64,000 bases of DNA from Chryseobacterium sp. KACC 21268 (GTDB lineage Bacteria; Bacteroidota; Bacteroidia; Flavobacteriales; Weeksellaceae), in NCBI GenBank assembly GCA_028736075.1, contig CP117875.1:1922001-1986000 (forward strand), read 5' to 3'. The notes under the pieces were generated by a model, which saw only the letters and a list, made by a program, of their open reading frames with translations, was not told the DNA's origin and ran no database searches. Below, piece by piece: positions 42,283-50,839 of the stretch. The position numbers and the translations under genes are program-made. The first letter of the stretch is position 1. Each line of letters starts with the position of its first letter.

Positions 42283-43314
42283 ATGAAGAAATATTCCTTT
42301 AAAAACGATTACTCCGAAGGTTGTCATCCCAATATTTTAGAAGCATTAATTAAAACTAATCTCAATCAGCAAAATGGCTACGGCTACGATAATTATTCTG
42401 ATGACGCGAGAGAATTAATCAAGAAAAAAATCAATGATAAAAATGCTGAGATCTACTTTGTGAGTGGTGGAACGCAAGCCAATCTTTTGGTGATTTCGTC
42501 AATTCTTCGACCGCACGAAAGTGTGATCTCTGCAGAAACTGGACATATCTTTACCAATGAAACCGGCGCGATAGAAGCGACAGGGCATAAAATCCACGGC
42601 GTAGTAACGGAAGATGGAAAACTAAAACCAGAACACATTCAATCGGTTTTGGATTCTCATACCAACAAGCCGCATCAGCTGAAACAGAAATTGGTCTATA
42701 TTTCAAATTCCACAGAAATTGGGACGATTTATCAAAAACAAGAGCTGACGAAGTTGTACGAATTTTGTCAAGCAAATGATCTCTTTCTTTTTATGGATGG
42801 CGCAAGATTGGGACAAGCGCTGACTTCTGAGGTCAACGATTTGACTTTGGAAGACGTAGCCAATTTTACAGACGTTTTCTATCTCGGCGGAACTAAAAAT
42901 GGCGCACTTCTCGGCGAAGCAATTGTGATTACTAATGACAATTTGAAAGAAGAATTCGGCTTCCACGTCAAGCAGAAAGGTGCGTTGTTGGCAAAAGGAA
43001 GATTGCTGGGAATTCAGTTTTTGGAATTGATGAAAGATGATCTGTATTTTGATTTGGCCAAGATTTCCAATGTTCAGGCAATGAAGATCAAATCGGCTTT
43101 TCAGAAAAAAGGATTCCAGTTTTTATCAGAAACTTTTACGAATCAAATATTCCCAATTCTAAACAATTCTCAAATCGAAAAGTTATCGAAAAACTATGAT
43201 TTCTACGTATGGAAAAAGATGGATGAAGAGAATTCTGCAATTAGAATAATAACTTCCTGGGCGACTTCTGATGAAGTTGTGGAAGATTTTATTAATGAAA
43301 TTAAAGCTTTGTAA
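42283..43314 (+). CDS. Low-specificity L-threonine aldolase-like PLP enzyme
   Basis: PLP-dependent cleavage of threonine (or allo-threonine) to glycine and acetaldehyde. The protein has 343 residues from ATG 42283; a frame from 42256 has a non-ATG start and is rejected. Fold-type I features are YFVSGGTQANLLVISSIL, ETGHIFTNETGAIEATGHK, LFMDGARLGQAL (Asp and Arg) and FYLGGTKNGALLGEA with the PLP Lys. It belongs to the beta-eliminating lyase/threonine aldolase group. Divergent from the DtxR-type gene. Confidence 0.88.
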   Translation: MKKYSFKNDYSEGCHPNILEALIKTNLNQQNGYGYDNYSDDARELIKKKINDKNAEIYFVSGGTQANLLVISSILRPHESVISAETGHIFTNETGAIEATGHKIHGVVTEDGKLKPEHIQSVLDSHTNKPHQLKQKLVYISNSTEIGTIYQKQELTKLYEFCQANDLFLFMDGARLGQALTSEVNDLTLEDVANFTDVFYLGGTKNGALLGEAIVITNDNLKEEFGFHVKQKGALLAKGRLLGIQFLELMKDDLYFDLAKISNVQAMKIKSAFQKKGFQFLSETFTNQIFPILNNSQIEKLSKNYDFYVWKKMDEENSAIRIITSWATSDEVVEDFINEIKAL

Positions 43315-43316
43315 AT

Positions 43317-43733
43317 TTAGAATTGATTGTTTTGTTCTATCCATTTTGAAACCCAAAGTTTACAAACTAATGATACAATTGCCCAAATTAAGAATGGTAT
43401 TAGAATAATGAATAAGTCAACGTTTGTGTATTTTAGATTAGTCAAATTTTTAAAATCAAATCCCCAAGAAATTAAAACACCTAAATAAATGATGTGGTAA
43501 ATAAAGATGGAAGTGATTATAGATATTTTCTTTTTTGAATTAATGATTACAAATGCAATTGTAGAAAGCAGAAAAGTAATTCCAAAAATAATAATCATTG
43601 CAATTGGAATCATTCCAACTTCACCTCCAGCTAATTTTGTTGCTTTTAAATACTCACCGAAGGTTAAAATATTTAAAACTGCAATTAGCAAGTAAATTAT
43701 AATCGTTGTTGCTGTTCTATTAAATCTCATCAT
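43317..43733 (-). CDS. Small integral membrane protein, unknown
   Basis: 138 residues with four clear hydrophobic segments (about 8-25, 42-66, 73-92 and 104-128) and short polar loops. No family recognised. It ends 2 bases from the convergent threonine aldolase stop. The gene starts 43 bases after the lgt stop on the same strand, with a terminator between, so it is probably expressed separately. Confidence 0.6.
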   Translation of the reverse strand: MMRFNRTATTIIIYLLIAVLNILTFGEYLKATKLAGGEVGMIPIAMIIIFGITFLLSTIAFVIINSKKKISIITSIFIYHIIYLGVLISWGFDFKNLTNLKYTNVDLFIILIPFLIWAIVSLVCKLWVSKWIEQNNQF

Positions 43734-43744
43734 CTCACAAAATT

Positions 43745-43772
43745 AAAAAACTCCCAAAATATTGGGAGTTTT
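43745..43772. terminator. Terminator after lgt
   Basis: Stem AAAACTCCCAA / TTGGGAGTTTT with a short AT-rich centre; on the minus strand a T-run follows. Confidence 0.85.
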
Positions 43773-43776
43773 CATT

Positions 43777-45045
43777 TTATACTGTTTCCGTTTTTGGAAG
43801 GTTATATTTCTTAGAGATGATCATAATTACCGCTCCTGCAATCATAAACGGAATACTCAAAATTTGACCAGTATTAAGTCCGGCAAAACTGATAATCTCG
43901 TCTCCTTGTGGCTCTTTCAAGAATTCTACAAAGAATCTGATGGCCCAAAGGATGATGAAGAATAATCCAAACAACCAACCTTGCTGATATTTTTTGTCGG
44001 TCTTTTTATATAAAAACCAAAGCAAAAAGAAAAGACAAACATATCCAAAGGCCTCAAACAATTGCGTTGGATATCTTGGAATCGTAACGCCATATTCTGA
44101 GCTCTGTTGTGGAAAAAGCATTGCAAATGGCGAAGCAGGATCAATAGGTTTTCCTAAAATTTCGGAGTTGAAAAAATTTCCCATTCTCACAAAAGCACCG
44201 CCGGAAGCAACTACAATCCCGATTCTGTCATAAACCCAAAGTGGATTTTTCTTGATGATTTTGATGCTGTAATATAATGTCGTTGCAATCACCATAATCG
44301 CCGCGCCGTGACTGGCCAATCCGGAAAATCCTGTGAAATGCAAACCGCCTCGCGTGCTGATTGGCAAAAATACACTGAGGAAATCTTCCTTGAAAAGTTC
44401 TGGCTGATAAAAAATAACGTGACCCAATCTTGCACCCAAGATAGTTCCAATCAAAGTATAAGTGAAAAACGGCTCCAGATATTTCTCGTCCACACCATCT
44501 ATTTTGAAAATTTTGGCCATAATAAAATAGCCTAATCCGAAAGCAAGAATGAACATTAGACTGTAAAAATGAAGCATCACTGGTCCCAGTTTGATTCCTT
44601 TCACTGGATCCCAAATTTTATAAACTGTTTCTAGTTCGGCGCTATCTGTTGGTTTCAGAACTGTATTAGATTTTAAAAGATATTTGAAATTCTCAATATT
44701 TTTCTGCTCCAGCGTTGCATCAGCAGGTTTAAAATCTTTATCTAAAAACTGAAAATTGAAAGCTTTATATTTCAACAGAATATTCTGGATCGAAGCCAAT
44801 TGTTCTGCAGATTCTGCTGTGATATTATCTTCATTCAAAATGATCAATTCATTGGGAACATTTTTGGAAGCCTCGTCGTACAAAGAATCTGGTCTCTGCG
44901 TTGCAAAGATTTTCACGGGTACTTTTTCATTATTGTTAATTTTTAAAATTCCCTCAGAAACATTAGTTGGGGAATTTTGCGAAGAAACCAATTGGAAAAA
45001 TCCGACAAAAAGAATAAGAAAAAATCTTAGAAAAATATGGTTCAT
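43777..45045 (-). CDS. lgt: Prolipoprotein diacylglyceryl transferase with N-terminal extension
   Basis: Transfers diacylglycerol to the Cys of lipoprotein precursors in the inner membrane. The 422 residues exceed the usual length of about 270-300. The canonical multi-span part starts near residue 150 (LGPVMLHFYSLMFILAFGLG), with the core GLHFTGFSGLASHGAA (234-249), the signature RMGNFFNSE (287-295) and the C-terminal GWLFGLFFIILWAIRFFVEF. The first 145 residues hold a signal-like segment (1-22) and a soluble region with no recognised domain. It is upstream of nothing on the same transcript but close to yidD. Many lipoproteins in this window depend on this enzyme. Confidence 0.93.
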   Translation of the reverse strand: MNHIFLRFFLILFVGFFQLVSSQNSPTNVSEGILKINNNEKVPVKIFATQRPDSLYDEASKNVPNELIILNEDNITAESAEQLASIQNILLKYKAFNFQFLDKDFKPADATLEQKNIENFKYLLKSNTVLKPTDSAELETVYKIWDPVKGIKLGPVMLHFYSLMFILAFGLGYFIMAKIFKIDGVDEKYLEPFFTYTLIGTILGARLGHVIFYQPELFKEDFLSVFLPISTRGGLHFTGFSGLASHGAAIMVIATTLYYSIKIIKKNPLWVYDRIGIVVASGGAFVRMGNFFNSEILGKPIDPASPFAMLFPQQSSEYGVTIPRYPTQLFEAFGYVCLFFLLWFLYKKTDKKYQQGWLFGLFFIILWAIRFFVEFLKEPQGDEIISFAGLNTGQILSIPFMIAGAVIMIISKKYNLPKTETV

Positions 45046-45057
45046 TGATAGATGATT

Positions 45058-45294
45058 TTAATGTTGTTTTGGTGGCACAGGATCATAGCCTTCGCCTCCC
45101 CAAGGATGACAGCTCGCAATTCGTTTCATCGCCAGCCAGCTCCCTTTGATAAGTCCGTGAACTTTTAAAGCTTCCAAAGTGTAATGCGAACAGGTTGGAT
45201 GATATCTACAGTTCTTACCAAGCCAAGGCGAGATGGCGAGTTGATAAAATTTTATCAAAACTACGATTGGAAAAGTGAGGATTTTGTTCAACAT
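45058..45294 (-). CDS. yidD: YidD membrane protein insertion efficiency factor
   Basis: Small 78-residue protein associated with YidC-mediated membrane insertion. Family signature is almost complete: [34 protein letters not shown] and [15 protein letters not shown], including the three conserved Cys. N-terminal amphipathic segment. It is read together with lgt, 12 bases upstream of that gene, so two envelope biogenesis genes are linked. Confidence 0.93.
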   Translation of the reverse strand: MLNKILTFPIVVLIKFYQLAISPWLGKNCRYHPTCSHYTLEALKVHGLIKGSWLAMKRIASCHPWGGEGYDPVPPKQH

Positions 45295-45604
45295 ACTTTT
45301 AAGCTATGCAAAAATAGTAGAAAAATCAAAACAGAACGGAAATAACGCAATTAATAATCATTTTTATGGCAGCTTTATCCGTCCTCCGTTCCCAATCTTT
45401 TTAGCCTAGCATTTCCCAGCCAAAAATGGATTTCCACTCAGGCCGGGCTGCAGATTTCAGGGTTAGTTCATATTTTGTCAATAATGTTACAGTTAAAGTT
45501 CAATTATTAACTCAGTTTAAACAATAGTTTAATTTAATCTTACCATTCGACATTTTAAATCCCTAAAATTTGAATTTGAATTTTAAATTGAGGACTTTTG
45601 CAAA
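45295..45604. other. Gene-free spacer between yidD and the MFS gene
   Basis: 310 bases between divergent genes. It contains the dispersed repeat copy B (45368-45453) and otherwise AT-rich sequence presumably carrying both promoters. No further gene or RNA was recognised. Confidence 0.6.
45368..45453 (+). repeat. Dispersed intergenic repeat, copy B
   Basis: GGCAGCTTTATCCGTCCTCC, GTTCCCAATCTTTTT, then AAAAATGGATTTCCACTCA and GGCCGGGCTGCAG. Matches copy A at 19209 in the same orientation and copy C at 3695 in reverse. Confidence 0.75.
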
Positions 45605-46756
45605 ATGGATAAGAGAATACTTCCGCTCACTCTCGGCGGATTGGCAATTGGGACTACAGAATTCGTGATAATGGCACTTTTGCCCGACGTAGCAAAATCA
45701 TTAAAAATCTCGATTCCCCAAGCTGGACATTTTATTTCTTCTTATGCAGCAGGCGTGGTTGTAGGCGCGCCAATCTTGGTAGCTTATGCCGCAAAGTTTC
45801 CTCCGAAGAGAATTTTGATTTTCTTGATGATTGCATTTACCATCTTCAACGGATTGTCGGCTTTGTCCAATGATTATTACACAATGATGATCCTGAGATT
45901 CCTGTCTGGGTTGCCTCACGGTGCGTTTTTCGGTGTGGGGATTGTGGTTTCATCACGATTGGCAAAACCTGGAAAGCAGGCGCAAAGTATTGCAATGATG
46001 TTTGCCGGACTCACGCTTGCTAATCTTGCGATGGTTCCATTTGTCACTTGGCTCGGACATCAGCTTTCGTGGCGATATGCTTTCGGCGTTGTTTCTTTGA
46101 TAGGTTTGGTCACGATTTTAGCGCTTAAATTTCTGCTTCCGTATATGAACAGTCTGCGAACTGTCGGTTTGAAAGATGAATTGGAATTTTTCAAAACCAT
46201 CAAAGCTTGGCACATTATTTCGATTTCAGCAATTGGATTTGGTGGTTTGTTCGCGTGGTTCAGTTACATCACACCTTTGATGACCAATGTTTCAAAGTTC
46301 CCGACAGATTCCATCGCTTACATAATGGTTTTGGCAGGTTCCGGTATGGTCGTAGGTAATTTCTTAGGTGGAATAATGTCTGACAAAATGCGACCAGCTT
46401 TAGCTGCAGCTATTCTTTTTACAGCAATGATTTTGGCTTTGATCTTCGTGTTTTTATTCTCAGAAAACAAAATTATTTCTCTGATTCTCACCTTTATTTG
46501 TGGGGTTTTATCGATGTCTGTCGGAACGCCGATCAACATCATTATGTTGCGAACGGCCAAAAATTCTGAGATGATGGCTGCGGCAATTATGCAAGCTGCT
46601 TTCAATATCGCAAATTCCCTTGGAGCTTATTTCGGTGGATTGCCTTTGGAATATGGATTGACTTACAATTATCCATCGTTGGTTGGCGCAGGATTATCTA
46701 TTATAGGTTTAATTCTATGTCTTGGATTTATGAGAAAATACAAAGCAGTGATTTAG
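45605..46756 (+). CDS. MFS transporter, AraJ/arabinose-efflux-like
   Basis: Inner-membrane drug/proton or sugar antiporter of 383 residues with 12 predicted spans. The N-terminus GLAIGTTEFVIMALLPDVAK is characteristic of the DHA1/AraJ group, followed by FISSYAAGVVVGAPI, RFLSGLPHGAFFGVG and the central loop near residue 185. The substrate is unknown. It stands alone, with a CTCCCTTTAGGG palindromic element directly behind it. Confidence 0.85.
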   Translation: MDKRILPLTLGGLAIGTTEFVIMALLPDVAKSLKISIPQAGHFISSYAAGVVVGAPILVAYAAKFPPKRILIFLMIAFTIFNGLSALSNDYYTMMILRFLSGLPHGAFFGVGIVVSSRLAKPGKQAQSIAMMFAGLTLANLAMVPFVTWLGHQLSWRYAFGVVSLIGLVTILALKFLLPYMNSLRTVGLKDELEFFKTIKAWHIISISAIGFGGLFAWFSYITPLMTNVSKFPTDSIAYIMVLAGSGMVVGNFLGGIMSDKMRPALAAAILFTAMILALIFVFLFSENKIISLILTFICGVLSMSVGTPINIIMLRTAKNSEMMAAAIMQAAFNIANSLGAYFGGLPLEYGLTYNYPSLVGAGLSIIGLILCLGFMRKYKAVI

Positions 46757-46763
46757 ATTGAAA

Positions 46764-46808
46764 ATTAAAATTACTCCCTTTAGGGTTGGGGAAATAATTT
46801 TAATTTTT
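46764..46808. repeat. Palindromic repeat with CTCCCTTTAGGG core, copy 1
   Basis: Arms AAAATTAAAATTA and TAATTTTAATTTT surround the core CTCCCTTTAGGGTTGGGGA. The end overlaps the stop region of the AlkB-like gene. It can act as a bidirectional terminator between convergent genes. Related copies lie at 59819-59911. Confidence 0.7.
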
Positions 46809-47417
46809 TGATTTATCAATCGTCCTGAAAGTCAGGCTGATTCTCGGTTTTATGATTCTCGTAGTCGTTGGCAATCTGTGAAGCCAAAATTTCTGAGTTG
46901 TATCTTTCATCATCAAGAGGCTTCCGTTTTCCAAAATTAGTGAGACCAATTCTTTCGTCGTTTTATGTTTGAAATTGAATTTCCTTTCTGCTCCAAAACT
47001 TACAGAACTGATGGCGCCATTTTCTTTAAGATCTTTTTCGCCATCGCTGTGATATGCCATTCCTTCAGAGCCGTCGTGGTAAAGATTTAGCAGACAAGAA
47101 TTAAAGTTTTCTCCACTTACAGATTCTATTTTTTCTTTGATCTCCAATAATGTTTTATTCCAGGTCAAAGCCGTTTTTGTTCGTCCCGAATAAGTATAAC
47201 TGAAAGCTTCGTTTCCGTACCAGGCGACTTTTCTTTTGGTTTCAATGAGTTTTCCGAAGATCACGGCTTCATCACTTTTCCATTCAATTTCTGTCATTAA
47301 TTTGTTGAAATAATCATTCGCTTCATCCTCAGAAAAAACTTTTCCGTAGTAGGAAGTGATGCCGTCGTATGGCAGGATGTTTTCTAGTAATTCAAATTGG
47401 TCGTCAAAAAGGCTCAT
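46800..47417 (-). CDS. AlkB-like 2-oxoglutarate/Fe(II)-dependent dioxygenase
   Basis: Probably repairs alkylated DNA or RNA bases by oxidative demethylation. The 205 residues are typical. NSCLLNLYHDGSEGMAYHSD carries the HxD iron ligands (HSD), WLHRLP the distal His, and RISLTFRTI the two Arg that hold 2-oxoglutarate. ISSVSFGAERKFNF and SLLMMKDTTQ are family-typical. Its start codon overlaps the stop of the SnoaL-like gene by one base, so the two are translationally linked. Confidence 0.92.
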   Translation of the reverse strand: MSLFDDQFELLENILPYDGITSYYGKVFSEDEANDYFNKLMTEIEWKSDEAVIFGKLIETKRKVAWYGNEAFSYTYSGRTKTALTWNKTLLEIKEKIESVSGENFNSCLLNLYHDGSEGMAYHSDGEKDLKENGAISSVSFGAERKFNFKHKTTKELVSLILENGSLLMMKDTTQKFWLHRLPTTTRIIKPRISLTFRTIDKSKN

Positions 47418-47872
47418 TATTTTGCTTCTTCAAAATTATTGTAATAAGTATAATCTTTGGTTATTTTTCCATCTTCAATAGTAAAAATAGTGGTGATGGG
47501 AAGTTCAAATTTCGATTGATCTGGCGCAGTTCCAGTCGAAACAAATTCAACAATAATATTCTTGTCGCCAGATGGATAAACCTGAATTACTTTGTCTTTT
47601 AAATCCGGAAATACTTGATTAAGCTCCGTATATTTTTTAACAAATTCAGCTTTAGATTGTTTCACGATCCCATTTCCAAAAGAGGGGTCTTTGAATTCTG
47701 CATTTTCAACATAAAACTCTGAAAGCTCTTTCCATTGATGTTCGTTGAAAAGTTTGAAATAATTCTCAATCACCATTTCATTTTTTGCTTGAATTTTTTC
47801 TATGGAATCTTTACAAGAAGTGGTCATTGAACATAAAACTACTCCAAAAATCAGAATTTTAAGCGCTTTCAT
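47417..47872 (-). CDS. SnoaL/NTF2-like lipoprotein
   Basis: 151 residues with a lipoprotein signal ending TTSC (Cys near 20) and an NTF2-like alpha+beta cone: IENYFKLFNEHQWKELSEFY, DPSFGNG, FPDLKDKVIQVYPSGDK and FTIEDGKITKDYTYYN. Such domains bind small ligands or serve as isomerases; function here is unknown. It overlaps the AlkB-like gene by one base. Confidence 0.8.
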   Translation of the reverse strand: MKALKILIFGVVLCSMTTSCKDSIEKIQAKNEMVIENYFKLFNEHQWKELSEFYVENAEFKDPSFGNGIVKQSKAEFVKKYTELNQVFPDLKDKVIQVYPSGDKNIIVEFVSTGTAPDQSKFELPITTIFTIEDGKITKDYTYYNNFEEAK

Positions 47873-47969
47873 ATTGTTTGTTTTGATGATCTAAAATACG
47901 ATTTACTTTTCAATTACTCATTATTAGAATAGTTTGATTGGTAATCCTTATTTTTGATAAAAATTCCAA

Positions 47970-49343
47970 ATGAAGACCTTTCTTTTGATTCCATTAGTTA
48001 TATCGCAAACCGTATTTTGTCAATCGGTTTCTGCTGACCTTGATAAATCGGTGAAAGAAATGATGTCTGCACCAAATGCTTTGTCTGCTAATCTTTCGTT
48101 CTACGTTTCAGATGAGAATGGAAATCTGGTTTATGAATTCAACGGGAACAAAGGTCTTTCGACGGCAAGTACACAGAAGATCTTTACTTCTGTGGCGGCT
48201 TTGGAAATCTTGGGGAAAGATTTTCAATTCAAAACAACCGCTTCATATTCTGGTAAAATATCGAACGGGAATTTGGATGGTGATTTCTACATCACTTCAA
48301 ATGGCGATCCGACTTTGGGAAGTTGGCGCTACGAAGCCTACAAACCAGAAAATTTCAAGCAAAAACTACTAGAAGCTGTCAAGAAATCGGGCATCAAAAA
48401 AATCTCTGGTAATTTAATTATTGATGATTCTTATTTCGATTTCCAAAGTACGCCTGGCGGTTGGCCTTGGAACGACTTGGGAAATTATTACGGCGCTGGA
48501 ACTTTTGGCGTGAATTGGAGAGAGAATCAATTTGATATCAACATCAATGGCAATCAGATCAAGAACTATTCTTATGATCTGGAAAATGTGAATTGGGTCA
48601 ATGAATTGAAAACCGGCGGAAGCTCCGACCAAAGTCTCATCTTCACTGCGCCACATTCTGAAACTGCAATTATCAACGGAATGTTGCCCGCAGGAAAAGT
48701 TACAACTGTTTCTGGTGCAACACCCAATCCTCCAATGCAGTTAGCTATTGAAATCAAGAAAACGCTTGAAGAAAATGGGATCTCGGTTTCTGGAAAAGTA
48801 TCGACTTATTATAATGAAAAATTAGAAGGGAAATCTGTTGCAAAAGCTCCGACTTCAAATCTAATTTTCGAATACAGATCGCCTACGCTGGAAAAAATCG
48901 TTTATTGGTTTTTGAGAAAAAGTATCAATCTCTATGGAGAAACGCTCATCAAAACAATGGCAAAAGAGAAACGCAACAATCCTACTTTTGAAACAGGAAT
49001 TGACTTTTTGAAAGACTTTTGGAAATCAAAAGGAATCAATGCTAATATGATTAATTTTGCTGACGGAAGTGGTCTTTCGCCTCAAAATTATGTCTCGGCG
49101 AAAGCGCAGGTGCAAGCTTTGTTGTATGCGAAAAAACAAAATTATTTCGATGTTTTCTATGAAGGATTTCCGACGCAAAATGGCATAAAAATGAAAAGTG
49201 GAACGATTAAAGACAGCAAATCTTTCGCCGGTTATCAGACTTCTAAAACTGGAAAGAAATATGTATTTTCCATCATTCTTAATAATTATCAGGGTGGAAA
49301 TATTAGTACTGCATTGTTTAAGGTTTTGGATAATCTGAAATAA
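47970..49343 (+). CDS. dacB: D-alanyl-D-alanine carboxypeptidase/endopeptidase, PBP4 type
   Basis: Peptidoglycan DD-peptidase of 457 residues, periplasmic after a signal peptide (about 1-17, ending TVFCQ). The penicillin-binding motifs are STQK in GLSTASTQKIFTSVAAL (about 65), SPQN in DGSGLSPQNYVSAKA (about 365) and KSGT in KMKSGTIKDSKSFAGY (about 410). The intervening IIDDSYFDFQSTPGGWPWND and GNYYGAGTFGVNWRENQF are typical of class C PBP4. Divergent from the lipoprotein/AlkB pair. Confidence 0.93.
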   Translation: MKTFLLIPLVISQTVFCQSVSADLDKSVKEMMSAPNALSANLSFYVSDENGNLVYEFNGNKGLSTASTQKIFTSVAALEILGKDFQFKTTASYSGKISNGNLDGDFYITSNGDPTLGSWRYEAYKPENFKQKLLEAVKKSGIKKISGNLIIDDSYFDFQSTPGGWPWNDLGNYYGAGTFGVNWRENQFDININGNQIKNYSYDLENVNWVNELKTGGSSDQSLIFTAPHSETAIINGMLPAGKVTTVSGATPNPPMQLAIEIKKTLEENGISVSGKVSTYYNEKLEGKSVAKAPTSNLIFEYRSPTLEKIVYWFLRKSINLYGETLIKTMAKEKRNNPTFETGIDFLKDFWKSKGINANMINFADGSGLSPQNYVSAKAQVQALLYAKKQNYFDVFYEGFPTQNGIKMKSGTIKDSKSFAGYQTSKTGKKYVFSIILNNYQGGNISTALFKVLDNLK

Positions 49344-49403
49344 AATGTAATCTGGAAAACACTTCGGTTTTTCAATCTGAGGCTCTCGAAGACAATTAAA
49401 ATA

Positions 49404-49889
49404 ATGAACAGAATAAATTCTTTCCCACCAATCGTAGATGAAAATTCCAGAATCCTGATTCTTGGATCGATGCCTGGTGCGAAGTCTTTGGAAATGCAGC
49501 AATATTATGCATTTCCGCAGAATCAATTTTGGAGAATTATGTTTCATCTTTTTGACGCGGAGTTTTCCAACGATTATGAGACAAGGATCAATCTCATCAA
49601 AGCAAATCATATCGCACTTTGGGATGTGATAGAAAGCTGCGAAAGAAAGGGTAGTAGCGACACTGAAATCAAAGCAGAGATTGATAATGACATTCCGCAA
49701 TTGATTGAAAATCATTCAAATATTAAAATGATATTTTGCAACGGACAAAAATCTTATAAAAATCTGCTGAAAATTCTAGGTAAAAACTTCAAAATTCCAA
49801 TTGTGGTTTTGCCTTCTACAAGTCCGCTCCATACGGTGAAATTTGAGGAGAAATTGGAAAGTTGGAAATCAGTTAGAAATCACTTGTAA
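49404..49889 (+). CDS. DNA-deoxyinosine glycosylase-like protein, UDG superfamily
   Basis: 161 residues of the MUG/family 6 uracil-DNA glycosylase group, which remove hypoxanthine (and related) bases from DNA. Motif I is ILILGSMPGAKSLEMQQYY (about 17-35), followed by FPQNQFWRIMFHLF and ALWDVIESCERKGSSD; motif II is the C-terminal LPSTSPLH. The assignment follows these motifs and length. The upstream spacer contains TGAGGCTCTCGAAG, an inverted partner of a repeat at 3819. Confidence 0.85.
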   Translation: MNRINSFPPIVDENSRILILGSMPGAKSLEMQQYYAFPQNQFWRIMFHLFDAEFSNDYETRINLIKANHIALWDVIESCERKGSSDTEIKAEIDNDIPQLIENHSNIKMIFCNGQKSYKNLLKILGKNFKIPIVVLPSTSPLHTVKFEEKLESWKSVRNHL

Positions 49890-49891
49890 TT

Positions 49892-50410
49892 CTAGTTTCT
49901 ATCAAAAGTTTTTGGGATTTTATTGTGCTCCAATTCCTTGTCGAATATCCAAGAGAAAATGAACCATCTTTTGTTTTCATAAAAGAGTTGAATACTGTTG
50001 ATTCCTCGTCTCATTACCGGACCATTTTGTTCTAAACGTGTTTCGTAAGTGCTCCAAACTTGCGCGATATTGCCAAAAATTCTAACTTCTCTATTGATTT
50101 CGTTTTCATAAAAAGCTGTCTCCATAGTCATATTGTCAGTTTCTTGGTGGAAATCTTTGACGGACATTACGACTTGTCTTGTCTCATTATTTTGTCTTTC
50201 TGTAAAGGAATAAATCGCTTTTGGGTGATGAAGAAATCTATCTCTTTCCCATTGTCTTTTTGCTCCCTTTTCTCCAGACACAACTTCGTAAGAAGCTTTG
50301 ATAATGGCATCAATTGATACGACATCTTTCAGAAAAATGTTTTCCTTGGAAGCTTGTGATTTTGCTTGTAAACTCATAAAAATTAGAATTGTTAAAAATG
50401 AATATTTCAT
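49892..50410 (-). CDS. Secreted SnoaL/NTF2-like protein
   Basis: 172 residues with a signal peptide (about 1-19, ending AKSQA). The domain has IDAIIKASYEVVSGEKGAKR, FGNIAQVWSTYETRLEQNGP and SIQLFYENKRWFIFSWIFD, a pattern of the NTF2-like fold. No active-site residues can be assigned. It converges on the glycosylase gene with 2 bases between stops. Confidence 0.72.
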   Translation of the reverse strand: MKYSFLTILIFMSLQAKSQASKENIFLKDVVSIDAIIKASYEVVSGEKGAKRQWERDRFLHHPKAIYSFTERQNNETRQVVMSVKDFHQETDNMTMETAFYENEINREVRIFGNIAQVWSTYETRLEQNGPVMRRGINSIQLFYENKRWFIFSWIFDKELEHNKIPKTFDRN

Positions 50411-50502
50411 ATTTTTTGAACAAAACTAATTTTTCAGTAAGGGATTTGGAAATTTATTATTTGCTTTGTCAGATATATTATTTGCTTGGTCAATTTTATG
50501 AT

Positions 50503-50829
50503 TTACAATAATAATTTATCTATGCTTTCTAGCAGACAATATTTGTAACTTTTGGCCACCGCAATTTTGTTTTTACCTATGATAAGCTGATTATCTTCGA
50601 AATATTCTACATTTTTTAAATTAATGATATAAGAATTATGAACTCTCATAAACTCATCTGGAAGTTTATCTATCAATTCTTTTAATGATTTGTAATAAAC
50701 GAATTTTCTGTCATCGGTCATAAAAATCTCAACGTAATTACCTAGACCTTTGATGATGGAAATTTGGTCGAAATTTAGTTTGACCAGCCTTTTGTCAGAT
50801 TTTATAATAGTAAAATTATTTTCAATCAT
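50503..50829 (-). CDS. Stand-alone LytTR DNA-binding domain protein
   Basis: 108 residues from ATG 50829 (MIENNFTIIKSDKR). The whole protein is one LytTR domain: IKSDKRLVKLNFDQISIIKG, FVYYKSLKELIDKLPDEFMR, VHNSYIINLKNVEYFEDNQL. It lacks a receiver or membrane part. A longer frame from 50898 would overlap the aroE gene and is rejected. It is 10 bases after aroE on the same strand. Target genes unknown. Confidence 0.85.
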   Translation of the reverse strand: MIENNFTIIKSDKRLVKLNFDQISIIKGLGNYVEIFMTDDRKFVYYKSLKELIDKLPDEFMRVHNSYIINLKNVEYFEDNQLIIGKNKIAVAKSYKYCLLESIDKLLL

Positions 50830-50839
50830 CTTGCTGAGG

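Noticed and set aside
49026..49715. Open frame of 229 codons on the minus strand
   Set aside because: It crosses the end of the PBP4 gene and most of the DNA glycosylase gene, both of which have clear motifs.
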